Positions 18,266 to 27,681 are shown, numbered from the stretch's first letter. The stretch: DNA of 64,000 bases from Amphritea atlantica (GCA_024397875.1 CP073345.1:241077-305076), one strand, 5' to 3'. Program-made: numbers and translations. The notes: generated by a model not told the origin, from the letters alone.

Positions 18266-18315
18266 GGGTGGGAAACCACCCAAAACCATGGTCGAACATG
18301 GGTGAATTCCCATCC
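18266..18315. promoter_or_regulatory. Candidate DctD upstream activator sites (tandem palindromes)
   Basis: A perfect inverted repeat GGGTGGGAAACCACCC (18266-18281) is followed 34 bases on by a related imperfect copy GGGTGAATTCCCATCC (18300-18315). A third dyad, CCATG-N6-CATGG (18286-18301), lies between. Centre-to-centre spacing is close to three helical turns, and the sites sit about 105-155 bases upstream of the sigma-54 promoter, the usual place for enhancer sites of this activator class. Assignment to DctD is inference. The rest of the 409-base dctP-chemoreceptor gap is AT-rich with a possible TATATT -10 (18427-18432) for the chemoreceptor. Confidence 0.6.
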
Positions 18316-18473
18316 AATCAGCATCAAATCCATTTCAGATCAAAAATCAAGGCCCCAGCCCCGACTGCCACAGATTTATACTCAAAATGCTGACATAGGC
18401 AGTCGCACCAGCTGTTACAGTTAGGGTATATTAAGGACAAATCTAGAGCCGAAAATCATCCGGATAACAAAAC

Positions 18474-20069
18474 ATGGCGATCCAAACGAAAGTTAACCTA
18501 AGTCTGGCATTTGTTTTTTTAATTGTTCTTATCACATCGGTTTCAGTCATCTATCGAAGTGAAACTAACCTGTCTTCTGATATTGCACTGAAAAACACCC
18601 AGAATACTGCCGAAGCCTACTTCGACAGCATCAACATCATGATGCTGAGCGGCGCAATGGCAAACCGGCAGACACTGCAATCAAAGATCCTCGCCAATCC
18701 GGAGCTGACCGAAGCCCGGATTATTCGTGGTGAACCGGTTGCAGCCATGTATGGCGAAGGGACTCCGGATTCCAATATTCAGGATGATCTGGATAGACGG
18801 GCGATGAACGGTGAAACGATTGCCGTCGAACTGGATGATGAGAAGGGTCACCGTATGACCGTTGTGCGTCCAATGCTTGCCAGCTCTAATTATAAAGGCA
18901 CCAACTGCCTGACCTGCCACATTGTCGAAGAGGGGGCAATTCTCGGTGCAGTGCGGGTAACCTACTCCTTCGAAAAAATTGATCAACATATCTTTACCAA
19001 CATCCGTAATATAGCGCTGGTTGAACTGGGTATGTTTATTGCGGCGCTATTTATTGTGGGCTGGATGATTCACCGCATCGTGCTGAAACCGATCAATAAA
19101 ATGAATCAGACCATCCGCGATATTGAGCAGAATGCCGATCTGACTCAGCAACTTAAGATTGAGTCCAATGACGAGATCGGACAGATGTCTGCTTCATTCA
19201 ACAGCATGCTGAGAACCTTCCACGACAGCATATCGCACGTCGTGCAATCCATCGCAATGCTGGGGCAGTGTAGCCAGCAGATCAAAGATGTGACTGAAAT
19301 GGCTAACATTGGCACGGCGAAACAGATCAGTCGGGCAGAAGCCGTTACCAATGCGATGATCGCGATGGATGGCGCCACCCAGAACGTTTCTGCCACCGCC
19401 GATGTCACCATTAAAGCATCTGATAAAGCGCTGCAGGAAACCCGTAACGGTGTGGATATCACCACCGGCACCGTGAAAAAGATTGAAGCGCTGCAGCAGC
19501 AGATTAAACACGCCACTGACGTGATTGTTCAGCTGGAACAGCAAAGCTATAACATTGATGCGGTACTCAGCGTGATTCAGGATATTGCCGAACAAACCAA
19601 CCTGCTGGCACTTAACGCCGCCATTGAGGCCGCCCGTGCCGGTGAGCAGGGACGTGGTTTTGCGGTGGTTGCCGATGAAGTACGTACGCTCTCTCAACGC
19701 ACTCAGAATGCGACCGTTGAGATCAACGGTATTATTGGCTCACTGCAGCAAAACGCAAAAGGGGCGGCCCAGGTTATGGGGCAGGCAAGCGCTGCAACCG
19801 AATCAAACGTGAAGGAGATACAGGAAACCTCCGCGGTGCTCTTTAACATCCAGAAAGAGATGGAAGCGATTACGGAAACCAATCACAGCATCTCCGAGTC
19901 GGTGAAACAGAGCGGCGCAGCGACACTGGAGATCGAAGGCGCGGTCAATGAGATCAATGAAGGCAGTGACCACGCCAAAGACCGGGTGGTTCGTTTATCC
20001 GCCATCTCAGGACAGATCAACAGCCTGGCTGATGAACTGGAAAAACGCGCCCGTCAGTTCAAACTCTGA
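18474..20069 (+). CDS. Methyl-accepting chemotaxis protein with periplasmic c-type haem motif
   Basis: Transmembrane chemoreceptor of 531 residues. Segment 1 is near residues 10-28; the periplasmic sensor (about 30-175) carries CLTCH at 145-149, a c-type haem attachment motif CxxCH, in the context [20 protein letters not shown]; segment 2 is near 178-200; then HAMP and the signalling domain with the conserved tip [20 protein letters not shown]. Haem-binding periplasmic PAS-like chemoreceptors with CxxCH are known in Geobacter and serve redox or gas sensing. The gene is divergent from dctP and next to dctBD, though its signal is unlikely to be a dicarboxylate. No methylation pentapeptide was sought. 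Confidence 0.9.
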   Translation: MAIQTKVNLSLAFVFLIVLITSVSVIYRSETNLSSDIALKNTQNTAEAYFDSINIMMLSGAMANRQTLQSKILANPELTEARIIRGEPVAAMYGEGTPDSNIQDDLDRRAMNGETIAVELDDEKGHRMTVVRPMLASSNYKGTNCLTCHIVEEGAILGAVRVTYSFEKIDQHIFTNIRNIALVELGMFIAALFIVGWMIHRIVLKPINKMNQTIRDIEQNADLTQQLKIESNDEIGQMSASFNSMLRTFHDSISHVVQSIAMLGQCSQQIKDVTEMANIGTAKQISRAEAVTNAMIAMDGATQNVSATADVTIKASDKALQETRNGVDITTGTVKKIEALQQQIKHATDVIVQLEQQSYNIDAVLSVIQDIAEQTNLLALNAAIEAARAGEQGRGFAVVADEVRTLSQRTQNATVEINGIIGSLQQNAKGAAQVMGQASAATESNVKEIQETSAVLFNIQKEMEAITETNHSISESVKQSGAATLEIEGAVNEINEGSDHAKDRVVRLSAISGQINSLADELEKRARQFKL

Positions 20070-20096
20070 TCTGACCCAACCTTTTTAACCCCGCTA

Positions 20097-20125
20097 AACG
20101 GCGACCATCAGGTCGCCGTTTGTTT
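20097..20125 (+). terminator. Terminator between chemoreceptor and dctD
   Basis: Stem AACGGCGACC / GGTCGCCGTT with an ATCA loop is followed by TGTTT. It lies between two convergent genes and may serve both, although the T-run is poor on either strand. Confidence 0.65.
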
Positions 20126-20147
20126 ACCCGCTGGCGGCGAAAAACGC

Positions 20148-21524
20148 CTACTTGAAATCTTTCTTATCCAAACCGTATTTCTTCATTTTATCATACAGCG
20201 TCTTACGGGGCAGACCCAGCTTCTCCTGTGTCAGTTTCAGCGAGCCACTGTTGCGGGACAACTCCTCCTCCAGCACCAGCTTTTCAAACTGCTCGACCTG
20301 GTCAGGCAGGGTCATATGTGTCGAGGATACCGGTTCTCCCGCCCCCCCGACTTCGAAGTGATAAGCAGGCCCCAGCAGTACATAACGTTCGGCGACATTG
20401 CGCAGCTCTCTGACGTTACCGGGCCAGTGGTGCGCCACCAGTGCCCTGATATTCTCCGCACTCAACTGCGGCACCTCCTTCTGATACTGCGCCGAAGCGA
20501 TCAGCGCAAAGTGCTGAAACAGCATCGGAATATCTTCCCGCCGCTCTCTGAGGGGAGGAATCTCCAGACTGACAACATTGAGGCGATAATACAGATCTTC
20601 GCGGTAGTCCCCCCGCTCACTCAGATCCTTGAGGTCCACCTTGGTGGCAGCAACCACCCGTATATCCAGTGGTATCAGTTCGTTAGAACCCAGTCGCTCA
20701 ATTTTCCGTTCTTCCAGAACCCGCAGTAACTTGACCTGCAGGGAGAGCGGCATACTTTCAATTTCATCAAGAAACAGAGTGCCGCCATCAGCATGTTCAA
20801 ACTTGCCGATCCGGCGACTCTTGGCATCGGTAAAAGCCCCCTTCTCGTGACCAAACAGCTCACTCTCGATCAGATGTTCCGGCACGGCACCACAGTTGAT
20901 GGCCACGAAGTTTTTATCCCTGCGATTGCTGTGTTCATGGATATATCGCGCCACCAGGTCCTTGCCCGAGCCGGTTTCAGCCTGAATCAGAATATCGGCC
21001 GGGGTATCAGCAATTTGCTGAATCATCGCTCTCAACTGCTGGATACGGGGTGAGTTACCGATAATCCTCGGACCGATCCCGCCCTGTGCTTCAAGCGCTT
21101 TACGCAGCGCCCGGTTCTCCAGCGTCAGGCGACGTTTTTCTGCAGCTCGGCGAACAACATCATTGAGCAGATCAGAGGAGAAGGGTTTCTCGATAAAATC
21201 ATAAGCGCCATCACGCATGGCACTCACGGCCATGGATATATCCCCGTGTCCGGTGATCAGAATAACCGGCAGATCATTATCGATCGTCATAATCCGCTGC
21301 ATCAGCTCAAGCCCATCGATACCCGGCATATTGATATCACTGACAACTACTCCGGGCCAATCCTGATCAAGCAGTGTCAGCGCTTTTTCAGCACTTTCTG
21401 CGCAGACCACCTCATAGCCTGCCAGCTCCAGAGTCTGTGCCGCCGCCAGGCGGATATGCTTTTCATCATCGACCAGCAGAATCTGGTGCGGTTGGAGCTG
21501 TTCAGCCGAGGCTTCAAGATTCAT
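20148..21524 (-). CDS. dctD: Sigma-54-dependent response regulator of C4-dicarboxylate transport
   Basis: NtrC-class activator of 458 residues. Receiver domain (about 14-125) has phospho-acceptor Asp63 in VVSDINMPGIDG. The AAA+ domain (about 155-380) has Walker A AETGSGKD, Walker B GGTLFLDEIE and the sigma-54 contact loop written GAFTDA instead of the common GAFTGA. A Fis-type helix-turn-helix ends the protein (LGLPRKTLYDKMKKYGL). It is 30 bases downstream of dctB in one operon. The dctPQM promoter at 18152-18168 is its expected target. Confidence 0.93.
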   Translation of the reverse strand: MNLEASAEQLQPHQILLVDDEKHIRLAAAQTLELAGYEVVCAESAEKALTLLDQDWPGVVVSDINMPGIDGLELMQRIMTIDNDLPVILITGHGDISMAVSAMRDGAYDFIEKPFSSDLLNDVVRRAAEKRRLTLENRALRKALEAQGGIGPRIIGNSPRIQQLRAMIQQIADTPADILIQAETGSGKDLVARYIHEHSNRRDKNFVAINCGAVPEHLIESELFGHEKGAFTDAKSRRIGKFEHADGGTLFLDEIESMPLSLQVKLLRVLEERKIERLGSNELIPLDIRVVAATKVDLKDLSERGDYREDLYYRLNVVSLEIPPLRERREDIPMLFQHFALIASAQYQKEVPQLSAENIRALVAHHWPGNVRELRNVAERYVLLGPAYHFEVGGAGEPVSSTHMTLPDQVEQFEKLVLEEELSRNSGSLKLTQEKLGLPRKTLYDKMKKYGLDKKDFK

Positions 21525-21554
21525 CAGTGGCTATTCTCTCTGAAAAAGGAGTCG

Positions 21555-23801
21555 TCATTCTAACCCGACAGCGGGCGCAGGCGCATCTGCAACCGGCAGG
21601 TTAATCGTAAATACCGCGCCACCCAGGGGGTGATTACCGACACTCAGATGTCCACCCATCGTCTCGATAATCCGATGAGAGATTGATAATCCCAGCCCCA
21701 GCCCCTGCCCCGCTTTCTTAGTGGTATAAAAGGGCTCAAACACCTTACCCAGTTCAGATTGAGGGATACCCGGACCATGGTCCCTGAAACTGATATTCAG
21801 CCGGCCATCCAGACGCTCAATGCTAATCTCTATCCATTTTTCAGTCCCGCCCTCCATCGCCTGTAACGCATTGCTGATCAGGTTAACCACCACCTGTTCC
21901 AGTCTGAGCATATCACCGAGAACGAAAATCTGATCCAGCTTATCGGGCCACTCTATTTTCACATTTGCCCGATCAAGCCGCCCATACATAATAGACATTG
22001 CGCCATCACGCACCGCTTTCAGGCTCACTAAGGTTGACTGACCGCTGGTTTTACGGGAAAACTCTTTCAGCGGCGCAATAATTTTCGCCATCCTTACAGT
22101 CAGCCCGCTGATCTCATGCAGGTTACTGCCCACCTTCTCCGCTTTCCCCAGCTTCAAAAAAGCGAGGGCATTGTCAGCATAACTGCGAATAGCGGTCAGT
22201 GGCTGGTTAAGCTCATGATTAATACCCGCTGACATCTGCCCGATCACGGCCAGCTTAGCCGCCTGAATCAGCTCATTCTGAGTATGCTTATGCTCCTCGA
22301 CCTCTTGCAACAACCGCTCATTCGCCCGGGTCAGATCCTGAGTCCGCTCAGACACACGCAGCTCCAGCTGGTCACGGGCTTCACGGAGCTGCTCCTCATT
22401 CTCTTTCCGCTCAGTGATATCATGAATAGTGACAACAAACCGGCTGACGCTGCTGTCAGACATCCGCCCAATGATGAGTTCGACCGGAAACTGCGACCCA
22501 TCGGCCCGCACACTGGAGACCTCCACCATCAGTTCGTTCGGCTGATTCTCCCCCCCTTCATGGGAAATATGCTGCCAGCAGACCGCCCGGTCCTGATGGC
22601 CGATCAGCTTGCTGAAATACTCCCCTACGATGATATCGGAGCGATAGCCAAACAGCTTTTCCGCCGTTGGATTAAACGATTCGATGATGCCATGCGCATC
22701 CAGCGTGATCAGACCGGCATGCGTATTATCTATAATCGCCCTGATCCGGGCTTCACTGCGCTCCAGCGCCTGGGTTTGCTGCAGCTTAAAGCGGGCCCGC
22801 TCGCGGGAGATTCGCCGCCGCGCCAGCAGCAGTAAAATAAGAAAAACCAGCGCGCTGTAGATAAACCCGGCCAGCAGTGCGTTATTCAGCACCTGCCTGT
22901 CAACCGGCTTCAGGTCCGCCAGAATCGACACATTGAATCCTGCCTCAGGTACCGCCCGGGTCTGCTGCAGATACTGTCGGGTCTCGATACCATCCAGCGC
23001 ACCGTTATCGATCTTTTCCCCTTCGATCAGGGTAACAATTTCACTTTCCCGGAACTGTTTACGCTCAACGATCGACAGGGATGTCAGTTGGTGGTCGCCA
23101 TAACGCAGGCTGGCGATAATTCTTTGCAGATCTGCCTGAGGCAACGGCTTAAGGGTGCGAAACTTCCACTCGGCCCGGGTACTGATAAAGACGACACCAT
23201 CCTCATCGGTAACCAGGATATCGGTGAGCGGATCATTCCAGTCGGTCTCAATATCGTTGAGATCAATTTTCACAACGATAACCCCGAGAATACTCCCCCG
23301 GTATTCAACCGGATATGAGAAAAAATATCCCCGCTTCTTAGAGGTAGTGCCCAGTGCAAAATAGCGGCCGCTGCGTCCCTCCATAGCGTCCCGGAAATAG
23401 GGCCGGAATGAAAAATTACGGCCGACGAACGTCTGTGACTCGGACCAGTTGCTGGCCGCGAGAGTATTGCCCTGGGTATCCATCAGGTATGTATCTGAAG
23501 CACCGATGGTATCGTTGACCTTTTCAAGGTAGAGATTGGCGCCATGAATCCCTTCACTGCCGGGCAGAAGCAAAAGATTCACCAGTTCGGAGTGAGTGGA
23601 AAGAAGTTTTGGCAGATCTTTATAGCGATCCAGCTCTTGCTGCAGACTGAGAATATAGCGATTCAGATCGGCTGAAGCACTTTGCTGCAGATCATCCACC
23701 GCCCGTGAACGACTGATCGAAACAGTCTGATAGATCACCAGAATAAATAACGCTGCTAATAGCAGCATCAGTAACAGACGCAAGCGTGTTCTTATCACCA
23801 T
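21555..23801 (-). CDS. dctB: C4-dicarboxylate sensor histidine kinase
   Basis: Membrane sensor kinase of about 748 residues. It has an N-terminal transmembrane segment (about 8-30), a large periplasmic tandem-PAS/Cache region (about 35-300, with SYPVEYRGSILGVIVVKID), a second segment (about 305-325), a cytoplasmic PAS domain (FNPTAEKLFGYRSDIIVGEY), a coiled coil, HisKA with the phospho-acceptor in GINHELNQPLTAIRSYAD, and HATPase_c (FRDHGPGIP, GLGLGLSIS). I use the ATG at 23801; a TTG 12 codons upstream is also open. The DctB periplasmic fold normally binds succinate, malate or fumarate. A HexR-like palindrome abuts the start. Confidence 0.93.
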   Translation of the reverse strand: MVIRTRLRLLLMLLLAALFILVIYQTVSISRSRAVDDLQQSASADLNRYILSLQQELDRYKDLPKLLSTHSELVNLLLLPGSEGIHGANLYLEKVNDTIGASDTYLMDTQGNTLAASNWSESQTFVGRNFSFRPYFRDAMEGRSGRYFALGTTSKKRGYFFSYPVEYRGSILGVIVVKIDLNDIETDWNDPLTDILVTDEDGVVFISTRAEWKFRTLKPLPQADLQRIIASLRYGDHQLTSLSIVERKQFRESEIVTLIEGEKIDNGALDGIETRQYLQQTRAVPEAGFNVSILADLKPVDRQVLNNALLAGFIYSALVFLILLLLARRRISRERARFKLQQTQALERSEARIRAIIDNTHAGLITLDAHGIIESFNPTAEKLFGYRSDIIVGEYFSKLIGHQDRAVCWQHISHEGGENQPNELMVEVSSVRADGSQFPVELIIGRMSDSSVSRFVVTIHDITERKENEEQLREARDQLELRVSERTQDLTRANERLLQEVEEHKHTQNELIQAAKLAVIGQMSAGINHELNQPLTAIRSYADNALAFLKLGKAEKVGSNLHEISGLTVRMAKIIAPLKEFSRKTSGQSTLVSLKAVRDGAMSIMYGRLDRANVKIEWPDKLDQIFVLGDMLRLEQVVVNLISNALQAMEGGTEKWIEISIERLDGRLNISFRDHGPGIPQSELGKVFEPFYTTKKAGQGLGLGLSISHRIIETMGGHLSVGNHPLGGAVFTINLPVADAPAPAVGLE

Positions 23802-23807
23802 AAACCC

Positions 23808-23822
23808 TGTAACAAAATTACA
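23808..23822. promoter_or_regulatory. HexR-like operator next to the dctB start
   Basis: TGTAACAAAATTACA has 13 of 15 positions in common with the HexR consensus TGTAATTAAATTACA. It lies 7 bases upstream of the dctB ATG, where a bound repressor would block transcription or initiation. It is 68 bases from a perfect dyad before pykA on the other side of the same gap. Confidence 0.5.
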
Positions 23823-23889
23823 AAAAACCAATAACAACTAACATATGCAAGTAAAATCGCGTAAAATAGTCGTTTATAAAACGCATTCT

Positions 23890-23904
23890 TGTAATATAAT
23901 TACA
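23890..23904. promoter_or_regulatory. HexR-type operator overlapping the pykA -10 region
   Basis: TGTAATATAATTACA is a perfect dyad, extended to TTGTAATATAATTACAA at 23889-23905. HexR, a phosphosugar-responsive RpiR-family regulator of many gammaproteobacteria, binds TGTAATTAAATTACA-type sites before glycolytic genes. The dyad contains TATAAT (23895-23900), so the site probably overlays the pykA -10 element. Regulator identity is inferred from the motif and target. Confidence 0.65.
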
Positions 23905-24042
23905 AGATACTTATTAAACGCGGACTAACGCACACAAAGTAAGCCAGATGCTTGAAATACTATTGGCTGCACCTTATCTTGCAATAAAGCCACATTTAAA
24001 GTCTAACAGGTAATAGTCCACCGTCTACCGGATATCGTAATC

Positions 24043-25479
24043 ATGTTAAAACGCACCAAAATTGTCGCCACTCTGGGCCCTTCAACTGATAAACCTGGCG
24101 TTCTTGACCAGATGATCCGCTCCGGCGTTAATGTTGTTCGTCTCAACTTCTCCCACGGCAGTGCGGACGATCATCGTCGCCGGGCCCGGGAAGTGCGTGA
24201 AATATCCAGCCAGCTGGCCATTCCGGTAGCGGTTCTGGGCGACCTGCAGGGTCCTAAGATCCGTATCGCTCGTTTCAAAGATGATCAGAAAATCAAACTG
24301 ACCGTGGGTGATCATTTCGCACTGGACTCCTCGCTGGACACCTATGCCGGAGACCAGACTCAGGTTGGAATCGACTATAAAGCACTGCCGGAAGACAGCC
24401 GTCCCGGGGACATTCTGCTGCTGGACGATGGCCGGGTACAGTTTAAAGTGATCGATGTTCAGGGCACCCGGATTAACTGCGAAGTGATTATCGGCGGACC
24501 GCTGTCCAACAATAAAGGGATCAACCGTCAGGGCGGTGGCCTCTCAGCCGCAGCGCTGACCGAAAAGGATAAGCAGGACATCCTGGTTGCAGCCGATATC
24601 GACATGGACTACGTCGCCGTATCTTTTCCCCGCAGCTCTGCCGATCTGCATGAGGCTCGTCAGCTGCTCGATGCGGCCGGCAGTAGCGCAGAAATTATTG
24701 CCAAGGTAGAGCGGGCGGAAACGGTCAGCTCCACTGAGGCCCTGGACGATATCATTCTGGCCTGTGATGGCGTCATGGTTGCCCGGGGAGATCTGGGAGT
24801 AGAGATTGGTGATGCAGAACTGATCGGTGTTCAGAAACACCTGATCAAGCGTGCACGAGAGCTTAACCGGGTGGTCATCACCGCAACCCAGATGATGGAA
24901 ACCATGATCCAGAACCCGATGCCGACACGGGCAGAGGTTTTCGATGTTGCCAACGCGATACTCGATGGTACTGATGCCGTGATGCTCTCCGCCGAAACGG
25001 CAGCGGGCGACTATCCGGTTGAAGTGGTACAGGCGATGACCAAGATCTGTCAGGGTGCGGAAAAGCACCAGCTGTCACGTCCGGCACCCACCAGCATCAC
25101 CCAGCAATGCGAACATTTTGATGAAACCATCGCCCGTTCGGCGATGTATACCGCCAATCATCTGGTCGGTGTAAAGGCCATTATCTGCCTGACTGAGTCA
25201 GGCTCTACTCCCCGGTGGATGTCGCGTATCCGCTCAGGCGTACCGATCTACGCCCTGACCCGCAATGAAAAAGCGATGAGCCGCATGACACTGTTCCGAG
25301 GCGTTGAACCAATGCTCTTCGACGCCACGGAGATCGATATCAATGATCTGAACAGCCGGATACTTGATCACCTGAAATCAAAGCAACTGCTTGATGATGG
25401 TGATCTGGTACTCCTCACCCGCGGTGCAGTGATTGGTAGCGGCAGCACCAACTCAATGCAGGTACTGCAGGTTCAGTAG
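24043..25479 (+). CDS. pykA: Pyruvate kinase (PykA type)
   Basis: Catalyses phosphoenolpyruvate + ADP to pyruvate + ATP. Seen: the N-terminal [23 protein letters not shown], the catalytic [10 protein letters not shown], the metal/PEP site [19 protein letters not shown], and [10 protein letters not shown] followed by [20 protein letters not shown]. Length of 478 residues matches E. coli PykA (480) and the type II isozyme, usually activated by AMP or sugar monophosphates. Single-gene unit with a HexR-type operator upstream and a terminator downstream. Confidence 0.96.
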   Translation: MLKRTKIVATLGPSTDKPGVLDQMIRSGVNVVRLNFSHGSADDHRRRAREVREISSQLAIPVAVLGDLQGPKIRIARFKDDQKIKLTVGDHFALDSSLDTYAGDQTQVGIDYKALPEDSRPGDILLLDDGRVQFKVIDVQGTRINCEVIIGGPLSNNKGINRQGGGLSAAALTEKDKQDILVAADIDMDYVAVSFPRSSADLHEARQLLDAAGSSAEIIAKVERAETVSSTEALDDIILACDGVMVARGDLGVEIGDAELIGVQKHLIKRARELNRVVITATQMMETMIQNPMPTRAEVFDVANAILDGTDAVMLSAETAAGDYPVEVVQAMTKICQGAEKHQLSRPAPTSITQQCEHFDETIARSAMYTANHLVGVKAIICLTESGSTPRWMSRIRSGVPIYALTRNEKAMSRMTLFRGVEPMLFDATEIDINDLNSRILDHLKSKQLLDDGDLVLLTRGAVIGSGSTNSMQVLQVQ

Positions 25480-25503
25480 CACCTTATACAGCGGTATTCT
25501 CCT

Positions 25504-25535
25504 GGCCCGATAACATTTGTTAGCGGGCCTTTTTA
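25504..25535 (+). terminator. Rho-independent terminator of pykA
   Basis: Stem GGCCCG / CGGGCC, extended inside by TAACA/TGTTA, and followed by a run of T. Confidence 0.85.
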
Positions 25536-25595
25536 CAGCCAGAATTACACAGTGGAAATGACCGATTCTTTACAGGGTTATGTTTAGCGCATGCT

Positions 25596-25610
25596 GCGCT
25601 ATAATAGCGC
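25596..25610 (+). promoter_or_regulatory. gshA promoter -10 inside a perfect palindrome
   Basis: A consensus TATAAT (25600-25605) sits at the centre of the dyad GCGCTATAATAGCGC, 34 bases before the gshA start. No convincing -35 hexamer is seen, which suggests an activator or a repressor covering the -10. The dyad could equally be coincidental. Confidence 0.45.
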
Positions 25611-25638
25611 TCTTTTTCTCCGGTAAAGGTATGCTGAT

Positions 25639-27201
25639 GTGTCTGAGGCACTCGAACAGAATCTGAAATTAATCACCGAAAAAGGCCAGATTCTGGCGTT
25701 TGACGGCATCCTTCATGGTATCGAGAAGGAAGGGCTACGCACTGATTCTATGGGAGCCATCAGCCAGACGGGGCACCCTGCCGCGCTCGGCTCGGCGCTG
25801 ACCCATAGCCACATTACAACCGACTATTCAGAAGCACTGCTTGAGTTCATAACACCGGCATTCAAAGAATCCGCTGACGCGCTGCAGTTTCTGCAGCAGC
25901 TGCACTGTTTCACCTACCAGCATCTCGGTAACGAAGAGCTGTGGGCCGCCAGCATGCCGTGCCAGATCGATTCTGAAGATGCGATCCAGATAGCACGCTT
26001 TGGCAGTTCCAACGTGGGTCGGCTGAAATCTATCTACCGGATTGGCCTGGAACACCGTTACGGCAAGATGATGCAGGCGATCGCCGGAATCCATTACAAT
26101 TTTTCCCTGCCAGAAACCCTGTGGCCGGTTCTGCGTGAGATCCAGGGAAGCCAGGACAGCCTGCAGCAGTTCCGCTCTTCCGGTTATTTTAAACTGATCC
26201 GCAACTTTAGGCGCGCCTCCTGGTTACTGCTCTACCTCTTTGGCGCCTCGCCTGCGCTGCCATCCAGTTTTATGCGCGGTCGCGAACACGACCTGGAACA
26301 GTGGGATGAAAACACCCTATTCCGCCCCTATGCAACCTCGCTGCGGATGAGCGATCTGGGCTACTCAAACAAAGCCCAGTCCGGCCTGAATATCTGTTTT
26401 AACCATCTTGATTCCTATATCAGGACACTGACTCAGGCAATTAATACCCCCTATCCGGCTTATGAAAAACTGGGCGTGAAGACCGATCAGGGATATAAGC
26501 AGTTAAACAGTAATATACTGCAGATCGAGAACGAATATTACAGCGACATCCGCCCCAAACGCGTCACTCTGTCAGGAGAAAAGCCGGTTCATGCATTGAG
26601 CGAACGCGGGGTGGAATATATCGAAGTACGCAATACCGATATCAATCCGCTACTCCCTCTGGGAATCGATCAGCAGCAGGCTGATTTCATGGATGCATTT
26701 CTGGTGACCTGCCTGTTATCAGATCCGGATGATGTGAGCAGTCCGGAATGTGAGCTGATCAACAGAAACAACAGCCTGGTGGTCAACCGTGGCCGGGAGC
26801 CTGGCCTGACACTCACCCGGGGCGATCAGCAGATCAGCGTGCCCGAGTGGGGCCATCTGATCCTGAGCGATATTCACAAAACAGCGACCCTGCTCGATCA
26901 GGTCGCAGGTGACAGTCGATATTCAGATGCGGTATCAGCACAGCAGACAAAGCTGGACAACCCGCATCAGACACCTTCCGCCCTGATTCTGGAAGCGATG
27001 AAAACCTCAGGGCTGGGATATGAAGCATTCATTCTGCAGCAAAGCCGAAAACACCGGGATACCATCCTGAACACGGGGCTGACAACGGAACAACAGCACT
27101 ATCTGGAAAAGCTGACTATCAGCTCACTTGAGGAGCAGCAACAGATCGAGCGGAGCGACAGCTTAGACTTTGACACCTATCTGACTAACTATCTCGCGTA
27201 G
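25639..27201 (+). CDS. gshA: Glutamate-cysteine ligase
   Basis: First enzyme of glutathione synthesis, ATP-dependent joining of glutamate and cysteine. It is the proteobacterial type I enzyme: FDGILHGIEKEGLRTD, DYSEALLEFITPAF, AGIHYNFSLP, LRMSDLGYSNKAQSGLNICFN and GVEYIEVRNTDINPL are all family blocks. Length of 520 residues is normal. The start is GTG at 25639 with AAAGG 10 bases upstream; an ATG at 25631 is in another frame. It lies in a single-gene unit ended by a terminator. Together with the ggt gene at 41561 it frames glutathione turnover. Confidence 0.95.
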   Translation: MSEALEQNLKLITEKGQILAFDGILHGIEKEGLRTDSMGAISQTGHPAALGSALTHSHITTDYSEALLEFITPAFKESADALQFLQQLHCFTYQHLGNEELWAASMPCQIDSEDAIQIARFGSSNVGRLKSIYRIGLEHRYGKMMQAIAGIHYNFSLPETLWPVLREIQGSQDSLQQFRSSGYFKLIRNFRRASWLLLYLFGASPALPSSFMRGREHDLEQWDENTLFRPYATSLRMSDLGYSNKAQSGLNICFNHLDSYIRTLTQAINTPYPAYEKLGVKTDQGYKQLNSNILQIENEYYSDIRPKRVTLSGEKPVHALSERGVEYIEVRNTDINPLLPLGIDQQQADFMDAFLVTCLLSDPDDVSSPECELINRNNSLVVNRGREPGLTLTRGDQQISVPEWGHLILSDIHKTATLLDQVAGDSRYSDAVSAQQTKLDNPHQTPSALILEAMKTSGLGYEAFILQQSRKHRDTILNTGLTTEQQHYLEKLTISSLEEQQQIERSDSLDFDTYLTNYLA

Positions 27202-27227
27202 TCATCTCTCGCTGTCGCTAATACTTA

Positions 27228-27260
27228 AAAAAAAGCCCCGCAGTGATGCGGGGCTTTTTT
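27228..27260 (+). terminator. Rho-independent terminator of gshA
   Basis: A-run, stem AAGCCCCGCA / TGCGGGGCTT with a GTGA loop, and six T. It is symmetrical and may also end the convergent FliL-like gene's transcript. Confidence 0.9.
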
Positions 27261-27282
27261 ATCTGAATGCGGTCACTGAAGC

Positions 27283-27681
27283 CTATTGCAACACAAAACT
27301 GGTGAAGAACAGATCTGCGACATAGGGTTCTCCCTCCTCAAACAACAACACCTGCTGGACTTTCTGTAGCGCTTCCTGTGCAAGAATATGCTGCACATCG
27401 ACGGTTTTCAGCTGACCTTCCTCCTTCGAACTTAACAGCATCAGAATTTCATGCCGTATCTCAGCTTTATGATAGTTAACCGCATGATGAGCCGCAGGGC
27501 TTGTGACCTGAATGGTGATTTCACACTTCAGAAAACGCAGCGTATCCGGACTAACAAAGTTGGCAACAAACGGTCTCAGCTCAATGTAGTTAACATAGTC
27601 CTCGGGAGCAGGCTCATCGGCAGCCCAAACAGGCTGTATCATCACCCCCAAAAACAGTACCAGCAAAAAACGTTTCAACAT
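27283..27681 (-). CDS. Orphan FliL-like periplasmic protein
   Basis: Protein of 132 residues with a signal peptide (MLKRFLLVLFLGVMIQPVWA-A) instead of the transmembrane anchor of flagellar FliL. The mature part follows the FliL fold: YIELRPFVANFVSPDTLRFL, an internal KAEIRHEILMLLSSK and a C-terminal FFTSFVLQ (compare the VLFTDFIIQ end of FliL). No flagellar genes are near, and the position beside gshA is also seen in pseudomonads (recalled, not checked). It may act on another stator or envelope complex. Function is unassigned. Confidence 0.75.
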   Translation of the reverse strand: MLKRFLLVLFLGVMIQPVWAADEPAPEDYVNYIELRPFVANFVSPDTLRFLKCEITIQVTSPAAHHAVNYHKAEIRHEILMLLSSKEEGQLKTVDVQHILAQEALQKVQQVLLFEEGEPYVADLFFTSFVLQ

